DNA from: Chionis minor
Taxonomy: Eukaryota > Chordata > Aves > Charadriiformes > Chionididae
DNA length: 64,000 nt
Reading direction: 5' to 3'
Assembly: GCA_013398295.1 (NCBI GenBank)
Contig: VZSF01008187.1
Coordinates: 260,326-324,325, forward strand
In this document: positions 28,101 through 43,100 of the stretch, piece by piece
Layout of the letters: the number at the start of each line of letters is the position of its first letter
Position numbering within the stretch: position 1 is the stretch's first letter
Notes under the pieces: model-generated
Database searches by the model: none
The model's input: the letters and a program-made list of their open reading frames with translations, nothing else
What the model was told of the DNA's origin: nothing
Translations under genes and position numbers: made by a program

Positions 28101-31100
28101 GTCTCATTTTATTTCTTTCACTCCATCTACAGAAGCAGAAAAGTTAGAGTTAGGTTCAAGTATAAACTTTTGTGCAAGTGAGTATCTTTCTGTCATGTTT
28201 GCGCCCCACCTAATGCAACACCAGCCTGACTGAGTATGTGGCTTCTATTCCAATGCCAATAATAACCCGTGGTTGGGAAGCTGCATAGGACTTCAAACCT
28301 GGAAAGGGACTGACCTGCAGCGGATACAGGTAAAATTGCAGACCTGTAGAGTCCCTGGAGGCACACAACATTTCAGAAGGATCATATTGATATCAGCAAA
28401 GCATATTGGAAAGCTCTGGCATTGAGTTGATAGATGCATCACTTACCCGAATATGGATCTGCTCTCCCACTGTGGGAGCACTCTCTCTTTTCCTCTTGAC
28501 AGCCAACAAGTCAACGAGAGGACGGATGGTCATTCCCTGCAGCATAACCACAAACACAAAAAACAGCCTTTCTTCGCATCAAGCGTTCTTAGTGTCAACA
28601 GGAGCTCACATACAAGCTTCAGGACGGGAGTAGGCAGAGGGGAGAAATGCTCCGCTCTCCTCATCTGGCATCTCCAAGACCACAAAAAGTCAACCGAAAA
28701 CTTCAAGGTCAAGGCTGTGGTTTGCTGCTGGTTGTAGCCTACCAGATGGAAAGGGGCTTGAAACGTTCAAAGTTCAAATGCCTGAAATGATAATGGTCCT
28801 TGAGACTTCACAGCACACAGCCTCTGCCAGCATTTGTCTGCTAACTTTTTGAGTGTTTATGTGTCACAGATCATTACTCCAATGATCTCGGATGGCTAGC
28901 TGGTGGCTAAGTTTACTAATCAAAGTATCCACCTGGTGGGAAGGGTCAAGGGAAGAGTTTTAATGTCCTTTAAGCTTCATGGGTGAACTAAAATGCTGTT
29001 GTGGTGTGTTTCTAAGGCTGGCTTTGGTATGAAATGACTTTTCTAGCACATGTTTACAGCAAAAATGATGGAGTAGTTGATGTTTATGACTTCTGAATGT
29101 CACAAATGCTGGCACAGAGGAGAGTTGAACACATTTTTAATTGCAGAAACAATTAATGTGTCATTTTAATAGCTAATAGCAATAAAAAATGCATAGCTAT
29201 TCAGAGTAAATATCATAAAACTCACACATTCAGAAATAACAGATATTACAAAAATTAAGTAGACACTATGCAATTTGGTCTCTTGCCTCCACTGGAAAAT
29301 CAGCTGCATTTGTTTTCATTTTAAAGTGACATTTTGGAGTTTTGTGACCAGGACTCCCAAATTTAGAAACATCTGAATTCCTTTGGCCCTTCCTGACATT
29401 GAGAGCATTATGGAAACCCCATGTGTCATTTTCAGGCCACATATCATTTCACAATGCTCCTGTAGGTCCCCTGTGATGCTCCTCCACCCACCAGAGATAA
29501 CTCATCTGAAGTGCATCACCCGAGGCTGGCAGCTCTATCACGGCTCACATAAAGTTTTTCTGCTGCCAGCAAACTAAGAGCTAATGGCCTGTGCAGGCAG
29601 CAAACAAACAAAAATCCCCAACTCTTCACAATTATATTTGCTAACAATTTCATGGAAGAGGTCAGAGGCCGATAGGCTGAGAGAGTGAACTTCAAATGGA
29701 GAATGTGGTATTTCATTTTTAAACCACACTGAAAGGCAGAACAATGAGGGCTTTTTGTGACATTCCAGACAAGCCCACGGCTCCTTGGAGGACCTTCTGG
29801 TCTATATGGCACATATCCAGGCCTGCTTGGAAGCACTGAGGAATTGACAATTGCTCAGTCAACCTTCGCAAAATTATTAACCAGGCTTGTTGTGGGAAGA
29901 GCTTTATGCAAGTGAGTTAGGCCAAAATAGATGAGTTTTCTGGGTTGTGTAATGCACTGATAGACTCATGTACGGGCAAGCCCAACTGCTTACATGTTGG
30001 TCATCAGTCTGTGTAGCACAAGGCTTTTCTGACAGCACGGTCAAGATTTCCAAGAAAATGAAGTGGGTTTGTGCTCTGACAAGATGCCTGGCCGGCCTTC
30101 ACCAGCTTCAATGGGCCCAAATCATCTCTCCCCTAGTTTCTGTCCTATCTTAACACAGACACCCCCTGCCAAGTCTGTATCGATATCACTGTGAACATAA
30201 AGAAAACTCATTGCACAAAATAACAACAAAAATAAAGTCCACTAGCCACAGGAGTTGTTTTGCAGCCAGTATTTCACTTGCCCTTTCCACCCAAAGTGAC
30301 ATGCACCATGAAAGATCCTGGGATATTAAGGACATTCACTCTTCAATCCTGCGTCCATTGTTGTGGCTGGCAGCAGAGCCACAGACGTCAGAAGCCGTAG
30401 GGCTCATTTGCAAACCCAGGTTTCTGAAGGTACATCTTAATACCTGCTTCTGTTATATTTACCTATGTTTTCTGTGCTGAGCTACCGCAATATTCTTCTG
30501 GTTCAGCTTTCAAGCAAGTTTACTTCCCTCCCTCTGCCCCCATTCTTGTGGTGGCCTCAGCTACACAATACTGCAGGTATCTGGAGCCTGAGCAAAGTCT
30601 GTCTTTATAGACGCTACGCTCCCGCTGAATGGCTGAAGGTCAAGGGGTCGCCCCGCTGACACATACCCACGGGGGACCCTGTTTAACTCTCACCCTTTAG
30701 CATGGAGATGACATCACCAGTTGAGCTTTGAGGTTACACAAAAGCCCTTTTCCCGGTCCTGGGAAGGATTTTCCGAAGCCTCAGCAGAATGGAGCTGCTG
30801 CCTTAGAACAACCTTTGTCTGAGACTCAAGAGCGTCTCTGCATGAGCGGACGTGCCTAGTGACCGTATCTTTTCAATTTCTGACCCACATTTGCATCTTA
30901 AAACTTGTCAACCTCCACCTAACTATGCTCTCCCCACCCCTGGCCCCTGCTCTCTCCTTTCAGTCTGAAATCTGCACCCGGTCCAGCTGCCTTGCAGGAT
31001 TCAGCTCCAAGCCCATCGGCACGTCAGACTCGTTGACCATTTTTTCAGCTCATGGTGTGGATTAGGTGGACGTGGGGAAGTACAGCCAACCCCAAGCCTC

Positions 31101-34100
31101 AGCTTTGCCCAAGGCCCACACCTGAGGGGTTCAGGAAGGTCAAGCGGAAGGAATTTGCTGTTGTGGGGTGATGCTCAGCCATTGGGTAGCTGTCGCCACG
31201 ACCCACCGTCTCCCAAAGCCCCTGCAGCTGCTCTGCTCCCTCCATCCGCGCACAGCCCTGCGTCAGCAGCCCCGCGTGAACCTCACGCACTTGACTGGAG
31301 GAGCTCCCAGGGAGCTTTTCTGCACAGCACCATTCCCAGACTCCCACCCCACTCGCTTCGGCCCCGTGCAGACACACTCTGAACTTTTTGGGGCAGAGCA
31401 CACCAGGTAGACATCAACCTTGCTCGCTTTGGGACCCCAATTTTTCCACCACATCCTCCTTCAAACGCGCCAGCTGAATGAAAAGGTGCATTTCAGAGAA
31501 ACCCCGACAGCAGCCTGCCCCTTACAGACTTGCTGCTGGGCAGAGAAGAGCGGGGAGACACATCCAAGACCCGCATCCCACAGAAGGCTGCAGGAATGCT
31601 TTCACCACTAGATGTCACAGCAACGCCGAGAGCTGCCGATCCTCCCGAGCAGGGCTTCATCGTGCCCAGGAGCTCAGTGACTACGTACAACCTCAGCCTG
31701 TGCATACGGGAGGGAAAACCTGTCTCCATCATGCACCTGGAGGGCTGCTAATTAGGGATCCGTGAAAAATAAAATAAAATATTAGTGAGGAGAGCAACAC
31801 CAGCACCAAGTTCTGCCCCTGCCCCAGCTGCAGCCAGCCCAGGCTGGGTCCTTGCCTGCTATACAACGGCGGTGGCACCTCCCGTATGCTCCCCAAGAGC
31901 AGCCCAAGCTGCAGATGCTCCCTCAGCCTTTCTCTAGGACTGGGCTTTGCAAAAATACAGCAGAAGTCAGTCTATAATAATTAATAAAATTAAAACTAGT
32001 ACATTCATGCATTGAACAATAAAAGCAGTATCTCAGAGCAACCGGTGGTGTGAGGGTCCACCTCCCTCTGCTACCGCGGCATTGGGGAGGTAACATGTCC
32101 ACAGCCACCCTATGATGTAGAAGGTTTGCCCACTTGCAGAAGGTTTACCCCTGGGTAGGAAACAACCCGAGAATTATGAGGGCAGAAAGAGAAAGCAGGA
32201 AGCAACAGGGCTTAGGGCTCAGTTATAAAAGAAAAATTAGAGGCAAATAAATCAAAGGTCCTACGACTTTTAGTTGCTTCTGATTTTCCTTGCTTTTATG
32301 ACAAGTAACACACCCAATATTTATTTTTTTTTCCAGTGGAGGAATTAATAACTGCGGCTGCTTTGCTGCCTGAATGTGAAAACCTCTCAGACATATATGC
32401 AAAACATTTTGACGAACAACTCACAACCATTATTGCTGCAACTGCTGGATGCCCCAATAAAATGGAACTCATTCTCACAAAATGTTAAGAAGCCACTCCT
32501 TCAAAATTAGGTCCCTTTAAATTGTCCTACTTGTGAACTACCAAAACCGAGATGACCAAACAATAAACCCCTTTTAAAATTCCTGCTGGCCATGTCCAGA
32601 GGGTTTGGAGTGTACCCGGTATATTCCTGGTCTTTGGGGATCAGGAAAACTGAACTTCATCATTGCACGGCTCAGGCAGCATTTCATTTCATGAAGGCCT
32701 AGAACAATATGTGGTTCTTACCTTGCTCAAACAGCAAACTATTTGTAGACTTTGATTCATGTTGGCTTTACTCTCACAAAAAAACATGTAAAAGCACTGC
32801 TTCAGAGAGAAAACCTATGCCAGCTTTGTTCTTCCCAATTTTCACCACTGCTATCCCAATAAGGGTGGACCAGATCAAAGATGGGACAAGTTATCACAGA
32901 AAATGCTAAAGCACATATTGTAAGTCAACAACTGCTAGTCAACCTCATGAACGTGTGACACATTCCCACACTTCCTGCCTCTTTCAGTAACAATTTTAAA
33001 TTTTTATATGCCTAATGGCTTGATGGGGGAAGGCTTTAACGACTGGTAAATCCTTGTATCCATCTAATGGTTTAGCACTAGTTATTTGTCTGGGAAAAAA
33101 AATCATGCTTATTCTTTACATGTGCTGGTGACACCAAGATTGTTTTTACCTGTACGAATACGGTAAAGAGGATGACGACAGTTGTTGCTGCAATGAAGAG
33201 CTTCTTTCTGTGAAAGTCAGGAAGCAAGAAAACCAAAGAGAAACAAATGGCCCCTCGGAGACCCCCATACGCGATAATGAATTGGTCTTTGCTGGTGATG
33301 GTGTTCACATGAAATCTGTTCACAAAGAAAGTCAGCACAAGAACTCCTGAAAAGGAGGAAAGAAGATGGGAGCAGATAAAAAAAAAAAAAAAAAAAAAAN
33401 AAAAAAAAAAGGCAAGCAATTAGATAAAACTCATAATCTTATGATATATTTTACAGTAAAACATCACTGAACTGGTAAACACCAACCATGAGGAACTGAC
33501 CAGGGCCCAAAGTGGTGTATTCCCAATATACCATTGCAGAAGGGCTTTTCTTCCAGCCTGGTCCAACAGGTTTGCATTTAATTTGTCCAGACAAATATTA
33601 ACCCCCAACACATTTCTGATTTGGGACATTACAAATGCCATTGACCGGCTGCAGTTTTGGGGGCTTGGTACAACTACAAAATTGTAGGTCGCTCATCTTG
33701 CAGCAAATCCTCTTGTTTTTTAATTCAGCCTTATGCTTATCACAGTCCAGTTGGGAAACCAGAGTTTCCTTCAGAAGGACTCTGAAGTCTACAGGGAAAT
33801 TTCAGCATCATCCCACTCCCATGACCACATATCCCCAGAACACACCATTTACCTGGTGACTCGGTATTAATCATCAGCTAAATACTGAACAAACAGTAAC
33901 TACTGGCAACATAGAAAGTATTAGCACATTCATTTTGATGGTAGTTAACTAAAGTTTTTAGGGCTATTCCATGGTCATGTGCCAGCTGAATATTTGTATA
34001 ATGATATGGAGCCAGACTCCAAGAACTGAAATGAAATATTGATGGATTTATTCTAATTGGTCATAACAAATGATTGAATTACTTGGATTATAAATGCTCT

Positions 34101-37100
34101 CAAGGCAAACCATCAGCGACAACTTAGCCACAAGTTACCCTCCAATTTCCAAAAATTTCCAAGCAGTAACTTGGATAAGTACCTATATCCTGACTGTGTT
34201 AATGTTGTTTCTTCACAAATCTTTCACTCAAAGATTTATACTGTATGAATTTAAGACTAGGTAAGGTGGCACAGCAATTGATGTAATTTATAGTCATTTG
34301 CAAATACACACACAGATCCAGAAAGGTACAAAAAGTCAGGCCTTAAATCAGTAAGCTGTGATCTTAGTACCAAGTACGGATATGATAAATATCTTATTTC
34401 CTGAAGATTAATGGCCATTTTGAGAACTGATGACACAGACAGTCATTGACTTTTGCTAGGAATTCGCTGGATCCACATCACTATTGCTTTTCTAAAAGGT
34501 GTTTGTAAAAGAACAAAACTTCAAAAATAGTGCGCTTGTAATGTACTTCTTCCCATACACGCACAGCTAAAAATATCTGAACTTTGACTGCACATCAGAC
34601 CGGTTTGAAGAGAACAAAAAAAGCTGGGGATGTTCAGGAATAGGGAACACAATTAACTGAACGTTACAACACCTTCCCCATCTGTGGAGCTCCGTGGACC
34701 TGGTGCCTTCAGTTTCAAGGTTCTTTGTAACTTAAAAATAAATAAATAAATAAAATAAAGCATACCTCCGATCACATCTGCAGCTACTGTAAAGCTCAGG
34801 CAGTGCTGATGATTTAAAGGAATAAAATTTACTTGAGCTGATATCCTGGCCTTTGTCTTAATTTAATCCTTCCTCATAAATTATTATTAGCATTCCCTAA
34901 ACTAATTCAAGACCAGTTTGCTCCAAGGGATGGCATACAATCAATCATTTTGAGCAGAATATGTTTTCTTCTAGAGAGATACCTTGGGAAAGTGCAGAAG
35001 GAAATCTCCCTGGTGCTTGGATAACAGTAGAGTACCAGCGCTGTCACGCAATTAATGCATTTTGATTTTTCAAGTCTCTCTGTTATATCACAGTAATTGC
35101 AGTCTCCAGGCTCCAGCAGAATCATTCCCCGCTTAAGAGTGCTGGGAGGGTCCAATGAAGACCAGAGCACAGCTCACACATTAACCCCAGCACTGTCAAC
35201 CCAAAAGCCCCCAATTCCCACGAGCAAACTCTGTGGGTTGCCCCCCATTTCTGGATCAGCGTCTTGAGCACACGCAGAGCTGCTGGATGGGTCCGAGCAG
35301 GTGAGGGGCGAATCTCAACCACCACCTCCACGGCAGGAGTTTCCCAGCCCGGCTTCCTGCACCGCCCTGCCCGGCTCACATCCCTCCGGCACACCTACGG
35401 CTCTCCAGCAAGGCGCTGCAGAAAAGGGACAACCTACTCAGGATCAGATGTGCAAGACGGTTTTCAACCCTGGTTTGTGTTCCTATTTAATTCAAGGGGG
35501 ATTTTGAACGGAAAGAGGGTTTTCTTTCCTGCCTGCAGTGCTGAGGCCTTCCTCTAATAATGTGATGCATAATTTGAGAATGCAAGACCTGTGTTTAGAG
35601 AGCCAGCGGATTTTCAGTGTAATGTTTTGTAATGTTACCATGCTCTTTGTGTCTTGCAATGAAGAATTTTTGAACTAAAAAAAGTCAAACTCAGAACTTC
35701 TTTTCATTTGAGCAAATAATTTAAGAGAAAACCACTTAATTGTAATAAAACACTTGAATATACACATAAGTGACTAATAAGCATGTTTCCAAGTGCATTT
35801 ATGGTGCATAGTTATTAAAACAAATGTTGGCATGTATTAACAGCTAATAAAACCCATTCTGCTATGTCTTGCTAATAATGGCCTATCCTATTTAAGCAAT
35901 TTCTCGAAGTGTCTATCAAATTTGAGTTCACTCTGTTTGACTCAGTGGTTTGGAAACATAAATCCTGTTGAATGTTTTTTAGGCTCTCAAATTCTTTGCC
36001 AAAATGTGTCCTCTATTTGCAGATATAGTTAAGATACAAAAATATCCATAAATGAGAAGGTAGGCACTCTGTACTCACTTAGGTGACAGGAACACTGTAA
36101 GAGATTCAGCCTCTCTGAACACCAACTCAGTGCAAGATCCAACTGGGGACAATGGTAAAACAGTGCATCTATTTTTCTGGTCATTTACAATGCAAAAAAA
36201 TGGGCTCCCAGAGTATTCTGGGACCAGAACTAGAGTTTTAATCATAACTGGTCTCAAGAAGATGATCTTTAGCCACAATTGTCAGGAGAGTATTTTCAAG
36301 CATAGCTCTCTTCCTCTTGTTATCACTAAGTCTTGGTCACTTTGTCACTGCAAGTTGGGTCAAACACTGCAATAGGTTTCCTAAGGAGGCTGGAGAGTCT
36401 CCATCCATGGAGACAATCAAAAGCTGTCTGGACGCAGTCCTGCTTAGCTGACCCTGCTTAAGCAGGGGGTTGGACCAGATGATCACTAGAGGTCCCTGCC
36501 AACTTCAGCAATTCCCCAATTCTGTGCAATTCTGTCATTCTCAGTCCTTATCTGAGGTTCTTGAGTAGGAGCAGAAGCATCCTCACATTTCAGGTCTCAA
36601 TTCTCATCTACCCAGCAGTAAGCTGGGCATGTGCTCTTCTGTAAAGCAGAAGAGCACCTCCAGGGATAGCTGTTTGAGGGTTTCTCCAGTCTCCCATTTA
36701 AGGATGCTGTTATACACAAACTTGTTAAGAATGAAATCCCTTAAATCTCTACAATTCAGAATATGCAGTCAGAGGCCCCATGGTCTTACACGGCACTCTG
36801 ATCTTGAGCTATGTACTTATAGTCTCCCTCCTACTGTGAAGATACCAAAGGACTAAGACACACTGAAATGGAAGAGATCGCGGCAATCAAAGGAGGCTCC
36901 AAGACAGGGGTGTTGATAAAATAGATGTCATGAAAACTTCTATTTAGCACCAGTGCTGTCTATGGTGAGTGCACAGACTAGGAAATTGCAATAAGATGCA
37001 AGATTTTCTATTGAGCAAGTGATGGAGAAACAGGGAAGCATCGGCTGGGATGTCCCACTTCAGTCCTTGCATTCCCATCTGGGGTACATACACATACAAA

Positions 37101-40100
37101 GTGAGCAGGACAGGATGATGGTGGGGACAGGAGCCTTCTCTTATTTAATAGAATCACACTTTTCATTCCCATAAATAATGATATATATAACAAAATAAAA
37201 TCTGTAACTTCACCATACCTAGGGCTCTCCAAATGAGGCAGAAAATGACGGTGAAGCAAATGTATGGCCAGTTCCACTCGTGATTTTCTCCAATGGTAGA
37301 AACTCCAAGAAAGATGAAGATGAGGGTATCACTAACACTGCTCCACATCTTCATGAAGTATTTGACTGTGGTGTGAGACTTCAGAGAGATGTTGGCCTCT
37401 ACATAACGTTTCATGCCCATGGCACATGCAATGATGCTGAGAAAATGAAAATGAGTCAATAAATTTTTCTACTTAAGCATAAAAAAATCAACATTTTGTC
37501 ATTTATAAAAAAAATAAGCTTCATCAAGTCTCAAATGTTTGCAGACATCTCACTGGGTAGTAACTCATTTCCTGCATCCAGCCAACACTATCAGGAGGAC
37601 CAGTGGACAATAAGATACTATATAGGTTGCCCAGACTCTCTGAATCTTGTTTTTTAACAGATAAACAACTCACTATCTATTGCATTTATCATAGTCACAC
37701 AGTGATACCAAGCATTAACTCCACCCAACTCTTCCCATCACAATACACTTGTTCTCAGTTCTTCAATTTTGCCAAACTCTCACCATCTGGGCTGAAGAGT
37801 TTCATGCTTAGGAGTCCACATTACCTGTTTTGCCCAGATGATAGAGAGACATTTGAGGGAATGGGAGACTTGCTTCTCAGCATGAGGAATGTGTAAGCAG
37901 GACTCCTGTGAGTTTGGCTGATATCTGGTCACTACAACAGAGTCTTGAAGGACTCAGAATTGATGTAGTTTAAGAGCAGTCCAAATGCTGTACTTCACTC
38001 GAGGGACCAAAGCTAATCTAAAATTGGAAAAACTCAAGCATACACTGTACCTCACACTATATACTTCTAAGCCTGACTGGACTTGCACTGTGTATTGTTT
38101 GGGCACAGCTAGGAAGCCATTGACTCCATGCAACCACGAGACAATAAAATGCTCAAGCAGACTCGTAAGGGTGCACAATGAACCAAGAAATGCTCTTGCT
38201 ATAGTCCGAACACTGACCTCCTCAGGTATTCCATATCCAAGGTCACTTCAGAAGTGTGCAGCACCAATTAAAACTTCTGCCTTGCAATTTTTCATGGATA
38301 ATTGGCTCTTCAAGTTACAGGGTACATGTGGTTAGCTTAATTTATCAGCTTTTCAAATCAATACATTTTCAGGACAGCAATCTTAGAAGGTCAAAACAAT
38401 TGAGTACTCAAAGATTCGAAACTCCATTTTTTATATTTTAACCTGGACAGAAACAGTTTGTTCTAAATATTGTAGAAGCAATAACAAAATGGCTTCACAT
38501 TTCTGAGATCTGACTTCCGTTGGTATTTGCTAAGGCCATCCACATGGAGTTTTATCGCATTAAAATTTCCTTTCACAGGGGACATCATGGTAACTCCCTT
38601 TACATTATATCACAGGCAGACAAGCTCACAGAGAAGTACATCCTCAGGTTGCAGAAGTGCACCTGGGTCTGGCAGACTGACTTTAAACACCAGCTGTGAC
38701 CAGGACAGGTAAGTGACCCATATAGATGCAAATAGGTGTTAAGATAGGTCATGGCCTCCGCAGCATATTATCCATAATGTATCCTCTCACCTAAGAACTA
38801 TTCAGAAAGCAGCCATGCAACTACTGCTTTGCAGTGAAAACATCACATTTAACCCCAGAATTTCACAAAGGAGAGTCTTTACATTATTTGGTCTTTGATG
38901 GAAAAATACCAAGGTTGCCACCTGGCCCCAGCGAAGAGCACAGTTTGCAAATGGGCAGAGCTGACTGTGCTGTGCTTGGGGTTTTACAACCTGTGTGAAA
39001 CCAAGGACCCCAATTCTCTCCTCCACAGCTATTTATTTATTTCAGGAAGACACGGTGGGCCACTGCATCGCTGCCCCTGATCTGCACCGCTGATAACGAC
39101 AGCAGAGCAAGGGTCACTTTTCCTTCTGGCTCATCAGTGAATCTCTAGCACATCTTCACTGCCACAACTAAGCATCTATTGTTGGACCAAGACAAAGGAA
39201 TGGACAACAGCTATATTCATTTCTGCTCTACTTGAAGCACTAGGAAAATCAGCAACATTATTATGGGAAAATACTTATCAGGTACTTGGTTGGAATAAAT
39301 AAGAAATTAGATGAAAAAAAACCCCAATACTTTTTCAAATGAAGATGTACTTCCATTCACTGTGAGTTACTGATTACTGGGCTTTGCATTCAAACAAAAC
39401 AAAACAAAACAAACCAACACACACACACATATATCTATTTCTTTCATTTAAAAATAATCATTACCGGTTTACCTCATTGCCATGAAAAAAACTATACTTT
39501 TTTCCAAGGAGAAAGAAACAATTGGGTCGGTCTGAAACTAAAACTGGTCTTCAGGGAGAGGACTTGTAGTAAATGCACAGGATATGAAAGGTCAAACTCA
39601 GAAAAGCCACGATACTCTTACTGGGGAAAGAGATCCTGTTTTATCCAGCAGCATGAGACCAAGATTCAAATCCCTTTTTGAGTTCACATCTTTCATCTCC
39701 TAAGAAAATGTACAAATACTTTAAAATATTCTGAGATTGCTTTTTTTTTGATTTATCATTTTTAGATTAAACTACTTTGCATAAAGCATTGAGCCGAAAG
39801 AGTAACTGGGATTGAACCACAGGCTAAAAAGAAAATAATAAATTCTTCTGTTTCTGTTATCTACCTCAAAATAGTTCCAGCTAGGAACTAAGAAGTCCAA
39901 TGAGTATTTATGGGCAAGTGACTTCCAGAGCTGTGGTTTGAGAACACTTTTTGGGAAAAGGGTATGGGTATTCACACCAGATTCACAGACATGGAATAAA
40001 CTTGACCTGTTCTGTCACAACTTCAAAAAAGGGCACTGTGACTAGGGCAAAGAGGGGAAAAAAAAAAGAAAAAAAGAAATCAAACTAAAAAACATCTGCA

Positions 40101-43100
40101 GAACTGTTTAGCAGATTGGGTTGCATTCACGGGTCTTTTTTGGATTATGTAGAATTGATCATTTTGGCAATCAAATTATTTTTCAAAGAAACAAACTGCC
40201 AAGATCTGCTTCTTATAATACAGTATTCCCTGGTCACAAATGAATGAATTGTTTGAAATCGAGATATATAAAAGAGGCATTTATAATTTGGCAATTATAA
40301 GACCAGCAGTGCAGGAATCAGCTGCCTTTGCAATTGTTTTGCTTCAGAAACAATGCATTATTCAAAAGAAGAGAAAATAGGTTCCATAATGGGTACAGTA
40401 GATGGCAATTGACAGAAGAAGGCACCATTAGGATTAAATGTTTTCTGCTCCATGATGATTAGGCAGCATATTTATTTCACTGTTCTGTCTTACGCACCTA
40501 TAAATAGGCTTTCTCTTACCTATTCCCAGAGCTAGAACTGTTTTCAGTAATGCTAGAATATTGCTCCTGTTAACCATTTGAGGAAACAGAATCTGCAAGA
40601 CATAGAAACAGTTTCTATCCAAAACAGTATCATTAGTTTTAAAATAGATCTCCCAAATACTCCTGTGTCTAGCTGGTACCTGACTTCATTTTTTAATTTT
40701 CTTTTTACCTTCATTATTATCAGATTTATAGTTGTTTACTCTGTAGCTATCAATGCAGCCTAAGTGCACTTTAGAGTCTTCAGAAAAATATGAAATAGTT
40801 GGTTGTGATCCTCGGCACCAGCTGACTTAGTTTAGGCAAGAGAACCAAAAGCAACAGATATTAGCCCACAGAAACCAGAAAGACTGAATCACTCACTCTG
40901 TTTTTCATCTGTCTCTGCTTTGACCATTAGGATTATTACATGTATTTTTTTCTCAGCACCTGCTCTGCAAGTGAAAAGCACGATGTCAGCCCAAAGCTCC
41001 TCTCTTAAAACTAAAGGATCTGGCCCCAAATTATTCATTTTATTGAAAGACCTACCCAGTAAAAATAAAAATAAATTAACTGTAGTACCTATAAATTATA
41101 GTTTGTGAAAGACTGAATTTACAGAAACAGATTCTTTTGCTTCGCTGATCCAAAAAGTTGCATGAGATACACGAGGTGGTATCTGATATGGCGTGGGACT
41201 CAGCTGCAGGACACAGGCAGGCCTTGTTTGCCCCATGTTGCTATAACCTGGTTGTACAAAAGCTTCACAGAGTAAACCCTTCTGTGCTCTAAAGTGTTTT
41301 TGAGATTGAAGAGTGTATAGGAGTGACTGTGCTGTAGTAAATTGCAAGCAGTTTGGGTTTAGTACCTTCGAATCCTGCATCTCTGACAACTTTGGCTGAA
41401 ATCAGTCAGCAGATTTCAAACATTACTGGAGATAGAGAGATGATGGATGACACCCTCACTCAGGAGACCAGAAAAACTCATGAGCTGCGTCTGAACTTCT
41501 TCTGGCAGTAAGTATGAATCTCCAAAGCAGAGGTTTCCATTAGAGCCCGCCACTCCCAAACAGTAGGAATCAGCTCCATAGGAATCAGCTCCATAGGGGT
41601 TACACAACTCCTACCCCATCACTCGCTTTTCTCTGTCACCGTAAGGTCTGCCTCAGCACATCTTCGGGTCCTTCACTCAAAGCTATGTGGTACGTAGGGC
41701 ATGGCGATCAGGAGGGGGCTAGAACAGATGTGCTGTAATCTCAGACCAAACCTTCATGAGGTTTTGATTAAATACTCCTTGCAGCTCTTCAAATGTTAGT
41801 TTTGACTGGGCCACGCATGGAAAATAACAAAGCATGCCAAGAAAGCCTCTCCTGGCTCTGCCAAACCCACTAGACATCTCACTGCTTGAATGTTCAGGGT
41901 TTCCAAACAAAAAATGTGGAGCTCAAATAAACATTCCTCAATAACCTGCACAAACCGATCAGCTGTCTGAAGCTTGCCCAGCGTGGTCATCTGGATCCTT
42001 TGTCACTGCAGCTGTTACCACTGAAGCGTAATTGTGTAATGTGTGAAATGAGGTTACACCTCTCAGCTCTTGCACAGGCTGCTATACTCACTGTTTGCTG
42101 CCATACACAGATTTCCAACTAAGCAAACACACGTTAAAACTTTTTCTGATACTTTTCAGTAAATAGTGCCAAAAAGCTCTCCCGGACAGATCAGACGCTG
42201 GGAAATACTTACGCCACAATCCCCGAAAGGTGAAACATTTCAGCGGTGAGGTAGGACAGATAGCTGTACAGGAAGACAAAGAGCGGTTCAATGACACGGA
42301 TGTCCTTGGTGAACCGTGTGGTAAAGGCAGAGGTCATCCCAAAAGTAAGACCTACTAAAACTCCTCCTAGCCCAACCACAAAGAATTTTCCAACTCCAGC
42401 AAAAACATCCACGCTTGTGATGGTTGGCATTTCACAGAAGGATCGAAATAGCTTGTAGAGCACCTGGATGAAAAATGGGAGAAGAAAAACAGCTGTTAAC
42501 AAGATAGTCACCGGACATGGCCATATGTAGCAATGCCATTAAAATACACGGCTGGGATTTCTGCCAAGGCAGGATCAGCACCCTTCTCTGGAGGTCAGGC
42601 TCCTACAACGGGGGTGCTGCAGCACTCATGTGCATTTCTGTCTCCAGACATAGAATAGAAGAGATGTTCACCTGAAAGCTTCTCAGGACCTCAGGCCAGA
42701 GAAGTGGACCAGGACTCCTCTGCTAGAAGAGGCTGTTGATGCCTTTTCCCTCTGCAGATCTTACGTCCCACCCCTCGGCACCAGACCATCCTTCCTCTGA
42801 ACAATAAATATTCAATATAAAGGCTTGTCCTTACCACTGTCACTGCGTCATTCAGGAGCGATTCACCAAAGACCAAAATGTGTAGCTTTTCATTGACGTG
42901 TATCTCTTCAAAGACGGCTAGCACCGCCACGGGATCCACAGCGGCGATCAAGCTGCCAAACAGGAGGTTGTGGAGCAATGACACATCTTGCAGGTGAAAG
43001 GCTTTCACCTGGCAGATCCCATACAGGGAAAAGCCAATCCCAAACACATTCCATATTGTCCCCACGACTGCGTAGAGGAGAATAGTGCCAATGTTCTCAA

